64,000 nucleotides of DNA, from the NCBI GenBank assembly GCA_902777205.1, contig CACYSU010000010.1:1-64000 (forward strand). The letters run 5' to 3'. Of the stretch, positions 7,820-17,142 are shown piece by piece. Below the pieces are notes generated by a model, which saw only the letters and a program-made list of their open reading frames with translations, searched no databases and was not told where the DNA came from. Source of the stretch: an uncultured Rhodospirillales bacterium (lineage in GTDB: Bacteria; Pseudomonadota; Alphaproteobacteria; CAAGCB01; CAG-977). The translations under genes and the position numbers were made by a program. Each line of letters opens with the position of its first letter. Positions within the stretch are counted from its first letter, which is position 1.

Positions 7820-9085
7820 TCAACCGAGGATGTCGATCGCTTCCTGCGTCATTTCGTTGGCGGCCGTGAACGTTTGCACGTTGCTGGAATAGGCGCGCTG
7901 GGTGACGATCATATTGGTGAACTCTTCTTCCAGTGAAACGTTGGACGATTCGATCTTTCCGCCCTGCACCGTCGTTTCGGTCAGCGTGTTCTGCAAATCG
8001 ACGATTTCCAGATTGCCCGCGTTTTCGGTGTAGGCGAACATATTGCCGGACACGGCTTCCATCATATTCGGCACCTGCACCTGCGCGATGGCGACTTTGC
8101 ACACGGGGATGCTGGTCGAATTGCTGTAGGTCGCGTTCAGCACGCCGTTTTCGTCCCACGATGTGCCGACCAGCGTGCCAAACCCTTTGCCGTCTTGCGC
8201 CAAAACTTCGCCGTTCAGGGTGTTGGCGTATTGCGTAAAATGCTGAAAATCAAGCGAAATCGTGCTGCTTCCGCCGTTTTTCCACGCGACCTGCAACGCC
8301 GTTGACGGAACGGGCGATGTCAGTTTCGCGTTTTCATCAAATGTGACTTTGATCGGTTCGGAACTGACGGCCGCCCCGTCGATGTCGATCGTGACCAGCC
8401 ATGTGTTCGCGTCATTCTGCGGTTCCCAGCGCATCATCATGCTGTGCTGGTTGTACTGGCTGTCATAGACGGGGAATTTCAGTAGCTGCGTTTCGGTTGC
8501 CGCCGCGTTGATGTTGCCCTTGAACGACATTTCCGTCGTTTGGTGTCCGGGGTAGTATTCCATGGGGGAAATAATTACCGGCTCGAACGCGGAAGAAAAT
8601 GCCTCGGCGTCGTTGTTGTAATTCCAGCCCATTACATAATATCCCGACGCGTTTGTGAAATACGTCGCGGGCGACGATTGCGTGATCACTCCGCCGTCCG
8701 TCGGTTTGTAATAAGTGACGGTCTGCGCTTTGTATCCCGACGGCGGAACGGCCGTGGCCTGAAAATCGCCGGCGCGGGAATACAGCGTTTCGTTTTGGCC
8801 TTCGACGACAAAGAATCCTTTGCCGCTGATCCCCAGATCGTACATACTGCCCGTGGGGCTGAGGATGCCCGCGATGTCCACCATGCGCCGGTCAACCGTT
8901 CCGGCCGAAAACGAATGACTGTCCGTGCCGATTTCGTTGAACTTTGTCATTTGCGTTTCAAAACGCGTTTCCACCTTTTTATACCCGACGGTGTTGACGT
9001 TGGCGATGTTCGCGCTGATCTGTTCCAAAGCGTGGGTCTGGGAATGGATGCCCATCGTGCTGGTGACGAAAGTGCCTAGTGCCAT
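7820..9085 (-). CDS. flgE: Flagellar hook protein FlgE
   Basis: A 421-aa protein. The start at 9085 is fixed by AAGGAGCT about 6 bases upstream and by the flagellar rod/hook N-terminus (ISANIANVNTVGYKK). The GISGKGFFVVEG segment near residue 80 and the C-terminal VSLEEEFTNMIVTQRAY plus FTAANEMTQEAIDIL are the conserved FlgE/FlgG-type ends. FlgE polymers form the hook linking rod and filament outside the cell. It stands alone here, with no other hook or basal-body genes next to it; flagellin and FlbT lie 30 kb away. Confidence 0.92.
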   Translation of the reverse strand: MALGTFVTSTMGIHSQTHALEQISANIANVNTVGYKKVETRFETQMTKFNEIGTDSHSFSAGTVDRRMVDIAGILSPTGSMYDLGISGKGFFVVEGQNETLYSRAGDFQATAVPPSGYKAQTVTYYKPTDGGVITQSSPATYFTNASGYYVMGWNYNNDAEAFSSAFEPVIISPMEYYPGHQTTEMSFKGNINAAATETQLLKFPVYDSQYNQHSMMMRWEPQNDANTWLVTIDIDGAAVSSEPIKVTFDENAKLTSPVPSTALQVAWKNGGSSTISLDFQHFTQYANTLNGEVLAQDGKGFGTLVGTSWDENGVLNATYSNSTSIPVCKVAIAQVQVPNMMEAVSGNMFAYTENAGNLEIVDLQNTLTETTVQGGKIESSNVSLEEEFTNMIVTQRAYSSNVQTFTAANEMTQEAIDILG

Positions 9086-9164
9086 CGCGTAGCTCCTTTT
9101 AAAAACAGTAAACCGGTATGCTAAAAGCAAAAAACGTGCCAAAAACATATAGTTCAATCGACTG

Positions 9165-9193
9165 ATTTTGTTTTCGGGGCGACAATTTATAAT
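9165..9193 (+). promoter_or_regulatory. Possible promoter of aroQ-accBC
   Basis: A perfect -10 TATAAT (9188-9193) preceded by an ill-matched T-rich -35 region; about 60 bases upstream of aroQ. The remaining gap 9086-9251 shows nothing else. Confidence 0.45.
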
Positions 9194-9251
9194 GCATTCA
9201 CAAACGTTTGATGATATAAAGCTGAAAGGTATTTTTGTACGGAAGGGTGAA

Positions 9252-9692
9252 ATGCGCCGGATTTTGATCATAAACGGCCCTAATTTGAATATGTTGGGTA
9301 CCAGACAGCCGGAAATATACGGCCGTGAAACGTTGGCCGACATTGAAAACGCCTGCCGGAACAAAGCCGCCGGTTTGGGGGTGGAAATCGAATGTTTCCA
9401 ATCCAACGGCGAAGGTGAAATTGTCACCGCCGTTCAGCGGGCGCGCGGCAAATTCGACGCGATCGTCATCAATCCCGCCGCGTATTCTCACACGTCCGTC
9501 GCGATTATGGACGCGTTGCTGGCGTACGACGGCGCGGTGATTGAAGTCCACCTGTCCAACATTCACCGGCGGGACGAATTCCGCCGCCTTTCCTATGTTT
9601 CCAAAGCGGCCGACGGCGTGATCTGCGGGTTGGGGAAACAAGGGTACCTTTTGGCTGTGGAGGCTGCGGCCTCTTTAATTGATAGGGAATGA
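9252..9692 (+). CDS. aroQ: Type II 3-dehydroquinate dehydratase
   Basis: A 146-aa enzyme of the shikimate pathway converting 3-dehydroquinate to 3-dehydroshikimate. The ATG at 9252 with GGAAGGG before it gives the standard MRRILIINGPNLNMLGTR start. Further signs are the active-site Tyr region, NPAAYSHTSVAIMDAL, and EVHLSNIHRRDEFR with the catalytic His. It is followed 6 bases later by accB, the aroQ-accB-accC order common in Alphaproteobacteria. Confidence 0.96.
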   Translation: MRRILIINGPNLNMLGTRQPEIYGRETLADIENACRNKAAGLGVEIECFQSNGEGEIVTAVQRARGKFDAIVINPAAYSHTSVAIMDALLAYDGAVIEVHLSNIHRRDEFRRLSYVSKAADGVICGLGKQGYLLAVEAAASLIDRE

Positions 9693-9698
9693 ACATCT

Positions 9699-10169
9699 AT
9701 GTCGAAATCCACTTATGACACTTCTTTGGTCGAAGACTTGGCAAAGCTGATCAATGAACACGAGCTGGCCGAAATCGAATACGATACGGAAGGTTTGCGT
9801 TTGCGCGTCACCCGCGTTCCGTCCGGCGGTTTCGCCGTGACCGCGCCCGTCGCCGCCGCCCAGCCCGCGCCCGCCGCCGTTCAGCCGGCCGCTCCTGCCG
9901 CGGCGCCCGCCGCCAAGGCCGACGCCGAAATCAAGGGCGAAGCGATCAAATCCCCGATGGTCGGCGTCGTTTACACCGCGCCCGAACCCGGCGCCGCTTC
10001 GTATGTTTCCGTCGGCGACACCGTTTCCGCCGATCAGACCCTGTTTTTGGTCGAAGCGATGAAAACGTTCAATCCGGTCAAAGCCCCCAGAGCCGGCAAG
10101 GTTTTGCAGATTCTGGTCGGTGATCACGATCCGGTCGAATACGATCAGCCTTTGTTGATTTTGGAATAA
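9699..10169 (+). CDS. accB: Biotin carboxyl carrier protein of acetyl-CoA carboxylase
   Basis: A 156-aa protein. The N-terminal helix-rich part (about 1-45) is followed by an Ala/Pro linker (about 48-75) and the C-terminal biotinyl domain. The biotin attachment site reads VEAMKTFNPV, with the lysine in the EAMK context. It carries carboxybiotin between biotin carboxylase and the carboxyltransferase in the first step of fatty acid synthesis. It sits 2 bases before accC. Confidence 0.97.
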   Translation: MSKSTYDTSLVEDLAKLINEHELAEIEYDTEGLRLRVTRVPSGGFAVTAPVAAAQPAPAAVQPAAPAAAPAAKADAEIKGEAIKSPMVGVVYTAPEPGAASYVSVGDTVSADQTLFLVEAMKTFNPVKAPRAGKVLQILVGDHDPVEYDQPLLILE

Positions 10170-10171
10170 CC

Positions 10172-11530
10172 ATGTTTGAAAAAGTCTTAATCGCAAACCG
10201 CGGAGAAATCGCTCTGCGTATTCACAGAGCCTGTCGGGAAATGGGCATCAAAACGGTGGCCGTCCATTCGACCGCCGACGCTGACGCCATGCACGTCCGT
10301 ATGGCGGACGAAGCCATTTGCATCGGTCCCGCCGCAGGCAAGGATTCCTATTTGAACAAAGCCGCAATCATTACGGCGGCTTTGATTTCGGGGGCGGACG
10401 CCATCCACCCCGGATACGGCTTTTTGTCCGAAAACGCCGATTTTGCCGAAATGGTCGAGGAACACGGGCTGACGTGGATCGGTCCCACACCCGAAATGAT
10501 TCGTAAAATGGGCGACAAAATCACGGCCAAGCGCGCCGCGATCGATTCCGGTCTGCCCGTCGTCCCCGGTTCGGACGGCGCCGTCGGAACGGTTGAGGAA
10601 GCTTTGGAGGTTTCCGCCGAAATGGGCTATCCCGTTTTGATCAAGGCGACGGCCGGCGGCGGCGGAAAAGGGATGCGTATCGCCCGCGGGCCCGAAGACC
10701 TGCCCGACGCATATACGCAGGCGCGCGCCGAAGCCAAGGCGTCGTTCACCAGCGACGAAGTCTATATCGAAAAGTATCTGGAAAATCCGCGTCATGTGGA
10801 AATGCAGATTCTGGCCGACAAATACGGCAACGTCGTTCATTTGGGCGAACGCGATTGTTCCATGCAGCGCAAAAACCAGAAAGTGCTGGAAGAAACGCCT
10901 TGCCCCGCTTTGAACGACGAACAGCGCAAAAAAATCGGCAAAATCGTCACCGACGCGATGAAAAAGCTGGGATACAGCAACGTCGGCACGATCGAATTCC
11001 TGTATGAAAACGGTCAGTTTTATTTCATTGAAATGAACACGCGTCTGCAGGTCGAACACCCGATCACGGAAATGGTGACGGGCATTGATCTGGTGCGCGA
11101 ACAGATTCGCGTCGCCGCGGGCGAGCATTTGAATTATACGCAAGAGGACGTTCATTTCGACGGCCACGCGATCGAATGCCGCATCAACGCCGAAGACCCG
11201 TTCACGTTCGTTCCGTTCCCCGGAAAAATCACGCAGTGGCACGCCCCCGGCGGGTTGTGGACGCGCGTCGATTCCGGAATGTACACGGGATACACCGTTC
11301 CGCCGTATTACGACAGCATGATCGCCAAGCTGATCGTGTTCGGCAAAACCAGAAACGGCTGTTTGATGCGTTTGCACCGCGCGATCGACGAATTCGTCAT
11401 CGACGGGGTGAAAACGACGCTGCCTTTGCACGACGAAATCATTTCGACGCCGGATTTCATCGACGGGAATTACAACATCCACTGGCTGGAAAAATTCCTG
11501 AAGAAACGCGCCGAAAGCGAAAAGAAATAA
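10172..11530 (+). CDS. accC: Biotin carboxylase subunit of acetyl-CoA carboxylase
   Basis: A 452-aa ATP-grasp enzyme that carboxylates the biotin on AccB using ATP and bicarbonate. It begins FEKVLIANRGEIALRI, has HPGYGFLSENADFAE, the ATP-binding glycine loop KATAGGGGKGMRI, and FIEMNTRLQVEHPITE with the catalytic residues. Length is normal. A strong terminator follows (11541-11571), closing the aroQ-accBC operon. Confidence 0.98.
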   Translation: MFEKVLIANRGEIALRIHRACREMGIKTVAVHSTADADAMHVRMADEAICIGPAAGKDSYLNKAAIITAALISGADAIHPGYGFLSENADFAEMVEEHGLTWIGPTPEMIRKMGDKITAKRAAIDSGLPVVPGSDGAVGTVEEALEVSAEMGYPVLIKATAGGGGKGMRIARGPEDLPDAYTQARAEAKASFTSDEVYIEKYLENPRHVEMQILADKYGNVVHLGERDCSMQRKNQKVLEETPCPALNDEQRKKIGKIVTDAMKKLGYSNVGTIEFLYENGQFYFIEMNTRLQVEHPITEMVTGIDLVREQIRVAAGEHLNYTQEDVHFDGHAIECRINAEDPFTFVPFPGKITQWHAPGGLWTRVDSGMYTGYTVPPYYDSMIAKLIVFGKTRNGCLMRLHRAIDEFVIDGVKTTLPLHDEIISTPDFIDGNYNIHWLEKFLKKRAESEKK

Positions 11531-11540
11531 AAGCGAACGG

Positions 11541-11571
11541 AAAACGCCCCGCAAAAAACGGGGCGTTTTTC
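11541..11571 (+). terminator. Rho-independent terminator after accC
   Basis: AACGCCCCG, A-rich loop, CGGGGCGTT plus T run. Confidence 0.9.
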
Positions 11572-11597
11572 ATATCCGTCGGGAATACGGGCGCGGG

Positions 11598-11897
11598 TCA
11601 GGCCGCCTGTTTCATTTGGCGTTCTTTCATTTTTTGCGCGGCCTTGCCGTCCTTGTAACGCAGGTACAAAACGAAATCGCAGAACACCAGCGCGAAGTTC
11701 AGCACATACAGCCAGAAAACATAGTTGTATCCGAAATTCGTGATTTTGTTGATCATGCCGCAAATGTAGCCGACCAAAATCAACACCAGAAACAGCAGGC
11801 TTTTGCCGCCGACGTTTTTCGTGCGGTACGTTTTCATCACCGCGGCCGGCCAGCTGGCGCCAAAGCAAAGCAACATTCCGGCTTCAAACAAATCCAT
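11598..11897 (-). CDS. Small PQ-loop-like membrane protein
   Basis: A 99-aa protein with three predicted membrane helices (about 5-22, 33-52 and 60-80). The segment SWPAAVMKTYRTKNVGGKS resembles the first half of a PQ-loop / SemiSWEET repeat, where a Pro-containing helix is followed by a K-T-x-R-T-K loop, although the second residue of the PQ pair is not Gln. Such proteins form dimers that move small solutes across membranes. The ribosome-binding site AGGAG lies upstream. It is 12 bases downstream of gltB and probably co-transcribed. The substrate is unknown. Confidence 0.55.
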   Translation of the reverse strand: MDLFEAGMLLCFGASWPAAVMKTYRTKNVGGKSLLFLVLILVGYICGMINKITNFGYNYVFWLYVLNFALVFCDFVLYLRYKDGKAAQKMKERQMKQAA

Positions 11898-11909
11898 TTC
11901 ATTTTCTCC

Positions 11910-14900
11910 TTAAACATAAACCTCTTCGGTGGCGGAAATCGCTTCGGCGTTGCGCCCCTCCGACCGTTTCATGCGATCCAAAACCTTGCGGTATTCGACC
12001 GGCACGACCTTGACGAACAGCGGAAAACGGTTTTCGCGGTTGTCCAAGATTTCCTTGGCGCGTTCCGATCCCGTGTATTGATAGTGCTTTTCCAGCAAAA
12101 CGCGCAGGGCTTCCTTGTCGTCTTTCGTCCACACGTTTTCCAGATCGACGCTGTCCAGATTGCACCGCGTCTGGAAAATTTCCGTTTCGTCATAGACATA
12201 GGCGATTCCGCCGCTCATCCCCGCGGCGAAGTTGTACCCCGTCGATCCCAGAATGACGACCGTTCCGCCCGTCATGTATTCGCAGCAATGGTCGCCGACG
12301 CCTTCGACAACGGCTGTCGCGCCGCTGTTGCGCACGGCGAACCGTTCGCCCGCCATGCCGCCGAAGTACGCTTCGCCGCCCGTCGCGCCGTACAGGGCGA
12401 CGTTGCCGATGATGACGTTTTCACGCGCGCTGAACCCCGCGTTTTGCGGGCATCGCACGATGATGCGGCCGCCGGACAATCCTTTGCCGACGTAATCGTT
12501 GGCGTCGCCGTTGACGCGCACCGTCACGCCGTGCGCCAGAAACGCGCCCAGACTTTGTCCCGCCGACCCCGTCAGATCCAGCGTGATGGATCCGTCGGGC
12601 AATCCTTTCGCGCCGAAACGCTTGACGATTTCGCCCGACAGACGTGTGCCGACCGCGCGGTTAATGTTGTGCACGGGCAGGGCGAATGTCGTTTTCAGCC
12701 CCGTTTTCAACGTCGTTTCGATCATCGGAATCAGGGATTCGTCAAAGTGCTCTTTTTCCTTTTCCTGCGGTTTCACGCAATGGCGGACGACGCCCGCGGC
12801 CGGCACGGCCAGCAGTTTGGAAAAGTCGATTCCCGCGATCTTGCCCGTGTCGTAAGCCGGATTCATTTCCAGCAGTTCGGCGTGGCCGATCATGTCGTCA
12901 ACGGTCTTGAAACCCAGTTTCGCCATATATTCCCGCATTTCCTGCGCGATGAAACGCAAAAACGCGATGATGTGTTCGGGCTTGCCCTCGAAACGGGCGC
13001 GCAGTTCGGGATTTTGCGTCGCCAATCCCATCGGGCAGGTGTCCAAATGACACCGCCTGTCCATACAGCATCCCAGCGCGATCAGCAAAGCCGTGCCGAA
13101 CCCGTATTCCTCCGCGCCCAGCAAAGCGGCGACCGCCAGATCGCGCCCCGTTTTCAGCTGGCCGTCCGTCTGGATGCGGATGCGGTCGCGCAGCCCGTTG
13201 GCGATCAAGGCCTGCTGCGTTTCCGCCAGCCCCAATTCCCACGGCAGCCCCGCGTGACGGATCGCCGTCATCGGCGACGCACCCGTTCCGCCGTCGTATC
13301 CTGCGATGATCGCGATGTCGGCTTTGGCCTTTGCGACGCCGGCGGCGATCGTGCCGACGCCGGCCTTGGCGACCAGCTTGCACGATACTTTGGCGGCCGG
13401 ATTGACGGTTTTCAAATCGAAAATCAGCTGCGCCAAATCCTCGATCGAATAAATGTCGTGGTGCGGCGGCGGCGAAATCAGGGAAACGCCGCTGACCGTG
13501 TGGCGGATGCGGGCGATTTCCTCGGTCACCTTATGCGCGGGCAGTTGGCCGCCTTCGCCGGGTTTCGCACCCTGCGCCAGCTTGATCTGCAATTCCTCGG
13601 CGTTGACAAGGTATTCCGTCGTCACGCCGAACCGCCCCGACGCGATCTGTTTGATTTTGGAACACAGGTCGTCCCCGTTCGGGCGTTCGTGGAAACGGTA
13701 GGGATCCTCGCCCCCTTCGCCGGAGTTGCTGCGCCCGCCGATGCGGTTCATGGCGATCGCGATCGTTTCGTGCGTTTCGCGGTTGATCGACCCCATCGAC
13801 ATTGCGGCGGAAACAAAGCGTTTCATAATGTTTTCAACGGGTTCGACTTCGCTGATATCCACGGGCGCGGCATCCTTGAACCGCAGCAGGTGGCGCAGGG
13901 TCAACGGTTCGCGGCCGTCGATCATCGAACTGTATTCTTTGTACAGCGCGTAGCTGTTTTCGCGTACCGCCTTGCGCAGTTTCATCGCGGCCTGCGGCGT
14001 CCACAGGTGTTCCTCGCCCCCGCGCTGCAGCCGGTAGAAACCGCCGACATCCAGCGGTTCTTCGGGGATTTCAAAGGCGCGGGCGTGACGCGCGGCGGAT
14101 TCGGCGGCGATGTCGTCCAACCCGATGCCGCCGATCGCCGACGACGTGCCGGTGAAGTATTCGCCGATCAGCTCTTTGCCCAGACCGACGGCCTCGAACA
14201 CTTGGGAACCCCAGAAACTGCGCACGGTCGAAATGCCGACGCGGCTGAAACATTTCAGCAGCCCTTTTTTCAGCGCGGTCATATAGGCGCTGACGGCTTC
14301 TTCGGGCGATTTGTTCTTTTCCAGCGCGGCCGTTTCCGCCATGACGCGCACGGTTTGCAGCGCCGTGACGGGGCAGACCGCGTTCGCGCCGAAAGCGATC
14401 AGCTGGGCGAAGTGGATGACCTCGCGCGCTTCGCCCGTTTCGATGACGATGCCGGCTTTGTGGCGCAATCCTTTGCGGATCAGCGCGTGATGCAGCCCCG
14501 ACACCGCCAGCAGGGACGGGATCGGCGCGTGTTCCGCGTCAAATCCCAAATCGCTGAGGATCAGGATGTCCGCCCCGCTTTCAATCGCTTTTTCCGCGTC
14601 GGCGACCAGCCGGTTCAAAGCGTCTTTCAACCCTTTGCCGCCGTGCTTGACCTCAAAAACCGCGGACAGGCGGACGGATTTCACGTCGTCGTTGGCGATA
14701 TGTTCCAAATGCGCCAGAGAATCCGCGTCCAACAAAGGCGAACTGAGCTTCAGCCGTCTGAAATGCCCCGCCGTTTCCGTCAGCAGGTTGTGTTCGCGCC
14801 CCAGAAAGCTCATCAGCGACATGACCAGTTCTTCGCGCAGCGGGTCGATCGGCGGGTTCGTGACCTGCGCGAACTGCTGTTTGAAATAGTTGAACAGCAG

Positions 14901-16463
14901 CTGCGGCCGGTGCGACAACACGGCCAGCGGCGCGTCAAATCCCATGGATCCGACGGGTTCCTGCGCGTTGGACGCCATCGGGTTGACGATCAGTTTCAAT
15001 TCTTCGTCCGTATAGCCGAACTCGTTTTGCGTTTTCAGCAGCTTTGCGGCGTCGATCGCGTTGTCGCTTTGCGGCGCGTACAGGTTGTGCAGTTGCATCC
15101 GGTTGTCGCGCACCCAGTGGCGGTACGGGCTTTGGCGCGAGATTTTGCCTTTGATTTCGCTGTCGGACACGACGCGGTGCTGGCGCAAATCGACCAGAAA
15201 CATCTTTCCGGGGGTCAGCTTGCCCTGCTGGCGGACGTTTTCGGGGGAAACGTCGATCACGCCCGTTTCGGACGCCATGATCACGCATCCGTCCTTTGTG
15301 ATCGTGTAGCGGCAGGGGCGCAGGCCGTTTCTGTCCAGCAATCCGCCGATGTACGTTTTACCGTCCGTGAACACCATTGCGGCGGGGCCGTCCCACGGTT
15401 CCATCAACGCGGCGTGGTATTCGTAAAAGGCGCGCTTGTCCTCGCTCATCACGAATTTGTCGCCGAACGCTTCGGGCACCATCATCATCATCGCGTGGGG
15501 GACGGAACGCCCCGCGGAAACCAGCAGTTCCAAAACGTTGTCGAAAATCATCGTGTCCGACCCCGTTTCATCGACAACGGGTTTCAGCTTTTCAATGTCC
15601 GCGCCGAACGCGTCGCTGGCAAAGGCGGGTTCCATCGCGCGGATATGGTTGACGTTGCCGCGCAGGGTGTTGATTTCGCCATTGTGCGCAACATAGCGGA
15701 ACGGCTGCGCCATGCGCCACGTCGGCAGGGTGTTCGTGCTGTACCGCGAATGGGCGATGCAAAAGGCGACCGCGAAATCCGCGTCCTGTAAATCGCGGTA
15801 AAAGGCCGACAGCTGCGACCCCGCGACCAATCCTTTATACACGATCGTGCGGGGCGACAGACTGCAAACGTAAAATTGCGACATATCGCGGTTTTCGACC
15901 TCATTGACGGCCTTTTCGACTTCGCGCCGGATGACGTACAGGCGGCGGACGAAATCGGATTCGCCCGCAAAAGACGAGGCGACGAACACCTGTTTGAACG
16001 CGGGGGCGGATTGCGCCGCCAGCCGTCCCATGCAGTTTTCGTCAACGGGAACGTCGCGGTCGCCCAAAAATCTGCACCCCTCGCGTTCCGCCGTTTCGCG
16101 AAACAGGCGCAGGCAGGTTTCGGCGTCCCGCGGATCCGTCGGCAAAAACAGCTGGCCGACGGCGTATTCGCCAAAAGGCGGCAGGGTGAACGGAACCGTT
16201 TTACGGAAAAATCCGTCGGGCAGCTGCAGCATCAATCCCGCGCCGTCGCTGGTCTTTCCGTCCGCGCCGATCGCGCAGCGGTGTTCCAGACTGGCCAGAA
16301 TACGGACGCCCTTTTCCACCAGCGAATGCGCCGGCCGCGCGTCCAGATCGGCGATAAACCCGATGCCGCAGCTGTCGCGGTCGTTTTGCGGATCGTACAG
16401 CCCGAACGGCCGCGGATCGCCCGCTTTGTCCGATTGAAAAGCGTTGTTTGCCCGATTGTTCAT
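11910..16463 (-). CDS. gltB: Glutamate synthase (NADPH) large subunit
   Basis: A 1517-aa protein. The N-terminal glutamine amidotransferase domain carries the nucleophile Cys in DSCGIGFIAD at residue 32, preceded by a short propeptide. Then come the central domain, the FMN-binding synthase domain (with KPGEGGQLPAHKV and ISPPPHHDIYSIEDL), the 3Fe-4S Cys cluster in CCMDRRCHLDTCPMG and the C-terminal beta-helix domain. The enzyme makes two glutamates from glutamine and 2-oxoglutarate. The small subunit gltD is not adjacent in this window, so it must lie elsewhere or a different electron donor is used. Confidence 0.97.
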   Translation of the reverse strand: MNNRANNAFQSDKAGDPRPFGLYDPQNDRDSCGIGFIADLDARPAHSLVEKGVRILASLEHRCAIGADGKTSDGAGLMLQLPDGFFRKTVPFTLPPFGEYAVGQLFLPTDPRDAETCLRLFRETAEREGCRFLGDRDVPVDENCMGRLAAQSAPAFKQVFVASSFAGESDFVRRLYVIRREVEKAVNEVENRDMSQFYVCSLSPRTIVYKGLVAGSQLSAFYRDLQDADFAVAFCIAHSRYSTNTLPTWRMAQPFRYVAHNGEINTLRGNVNHIRAMEPAFASDAFGADIEKLKPVVDETGSDTMIFDNVLELLVSAGRSVPHAMMMMVPEAFGDKFVMSEDKRAFYEYHAALMEPWDGPAAMVFTDGKTYIGGLLDRNGLRPCRYTITKDGCVIMASETGVIDVSPENVRQQGKLTPGKMFLVDLRQHRVVSDSEIKGKISRQSPYRHWVRDNRMQLHNLYAPQSDNAIDAAKLLKTQNEFGYTDEELKLIVNPMASNAQEPVGSMGFDAPLAVLSHRPQLLFNYFKQQFAQVTNPPIDPLREELVMSLMSFLGREHNLLTETAGHFRRLKLSSPLLDADSLAHLEHIANDDVKSVRLSAVFEVKHGGKGLKDALNRLVADAEKAIESGADILILSDLGFDAEHAPIPSLLAVSGLHHALIRKGLRHKAGIVIETGEAREVIHFAQLIAFGANAVCPVTALQTVRVMAETAALEKNKSPEEAVSAYMTALKKGLLKCFSRVGISTVRSFWGSQVFEAVGLGKELIGEYFTGTSSAIGGIGLDDIAAESAARHARAFEIPEEPLDVGGFYRLQRGGEEHLWTPQAAMKLRKAVRENSYALYKEYSSMIDGREPLTLRHLLRFKDAAPVDISEVEPVENIMKRFVSAAMSMGSINRETHETIAIAMNRIGGRSNSGEGGEDPYRFHERPNGDDLCSKIKQIASGRFGVTTEYLVNAEELQIKLAQGAKPGEGGQLPAHKVTEEIARIRHTVSGVSLISPPPHHDIYSIEDLAQLIFDLKTVNPAAKVSCKLVAKAGVGTIAAGVAKAKADIAIIAGYDGGTGASPMTAIRHAGLPWELGLAETQQALIANGLRDRIRIQTDGQLKTGRDLAVAALLGAEEYGFGTALLIALGCCMDRRCHLDTCPMGLATQNPELRARFEGKPEHIIAFLRFIAQEMREYMAKLGFKTVDDMIGHAELLEMNPAYDTGKIAGIDFSKLLAVPAAGVVRHCVKPQEKEKEHFDESLIPMIETTLKTGLKTTFALPVHNINRAVGTRLSGEIVKRFGAKGLPDGSITLDLTGSAGQSLGAFLAHGVTVRVNGDANDYVGKGLSGGRIIVRCPQNAGFSARENVIIGNVALYGATGGEAYFGGMAGERFAVRNSGATAVVEGVGDHCCEYMTGGTVVILGSTGYNFAAGMSGGIAYVYDETEIFQTRCNLDSVDLENVWTKDDKEALRVLLEKHYQYTGSERAKEILDNRENRFPLFVKVVPVEYRKVLDRMKRSEGRNAEAISATEEVYV

Positions 16464-16562
16464 AATCGCCCCCCGTATGTCAGATGAAATACGGGCGGAT
16501 AATACATTTTTTTACAAAAAACGCCTATAAAAAATTCAATCCGGAACACAAAAAAAAGCGGA

Positions 16563-17060
16563 TCAGCGCGTTCTTTGCCCCATTTGCGAATCCAACAGCA
16601 TCAATCCGGCGGGCATTCCGGCGGTGAAACGGATTTTTTCCAGCCAGCCCAAAGCTTTTGATTCCTCTTCCACCTGTTCGTCAACGAACCATTGCAGGAA
16701 CGACAGTCCGGCAAAATCCCCGTCCTCCATTCCTTGCGCGACCAGATCGTAAATCATATGGCTGATGCGGCATTCGTGACGGTAGGCGTCGTCGAAAACG
16801 CCGGCGAGATCTTTCCAATCCGTTCTGGGCTGGCGGATGTCGCCCAGATCGGGCGTCAAGTCGCGTTCCAGCATGAAATCGTTGATTTTCAGCGCGTGCC
16901 GTTTTTCCTCGTCCGCCTGAACGCGGAACCACCGCGCCATGCCGGAAAATCCCTGCGCCTGCAGATATCCGGCCATGGCCAGATACAAATACGCCGATTC
17001 AAACTCCGCCGTGATCTGTTTGTTCAGCCCGTCCGTCAATTTATCCGAAATTTTTTTCAT
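16563..17060 (-). CDS. ftnA: Ferritin (non-heme)
   Basis: A 165-aa protein. The ATG at 17060 is chosen over the one at 17087 because it begins with the standard MKKISDKL. Ferroxidase ligands are visible as Glu in EFESAYLYLAMA, the E-E-x-x-H of QADEEKRHALKI, and the QWFVDEQVEEE segment. The family oxidises Fe(II) and stores iron in a 24-mer shell. It lies downstream of the aminomutase on the same strand and upstream of gltB, with sizeable gaps to both. Confidence 0.94.
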   Translation of the reverse strand: MKKISDKLTDGLNKQITAEFESAYLYLAMAGYLQAQGFSGMARWFRVQADEEKRHALKINDFMLERDLTPDLGDIRQPRTDWKDLAGVFDDAYRHECRISHMIYDLVAQGMEDGDFAGLSFLQWFVDEQVEEESKALGWLEKIRFTAGMPAGLMLLDSQMGQRTR

Positions 17061-17142
17061 CGCGTTTCCTTCCTTTGTTGAAAACAAGTGTGAAAGGAAA
17101 GCGGAAAAAGATAAAGACGGCTTTCAGGTTATGACCGTCCGG

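Noticed and set aside
11616-15791. Long open frame on the plus strand opposite gltB (1391 codons), and similar frames opposite the alpha-2-macroglobulin, ABC exporter and others
   Set aside because: They are antisense shadows produced by GC-rich codon use; their protein is Arg/His/Gln-rich, lacks family motifs and has no ribosome-binding sites.
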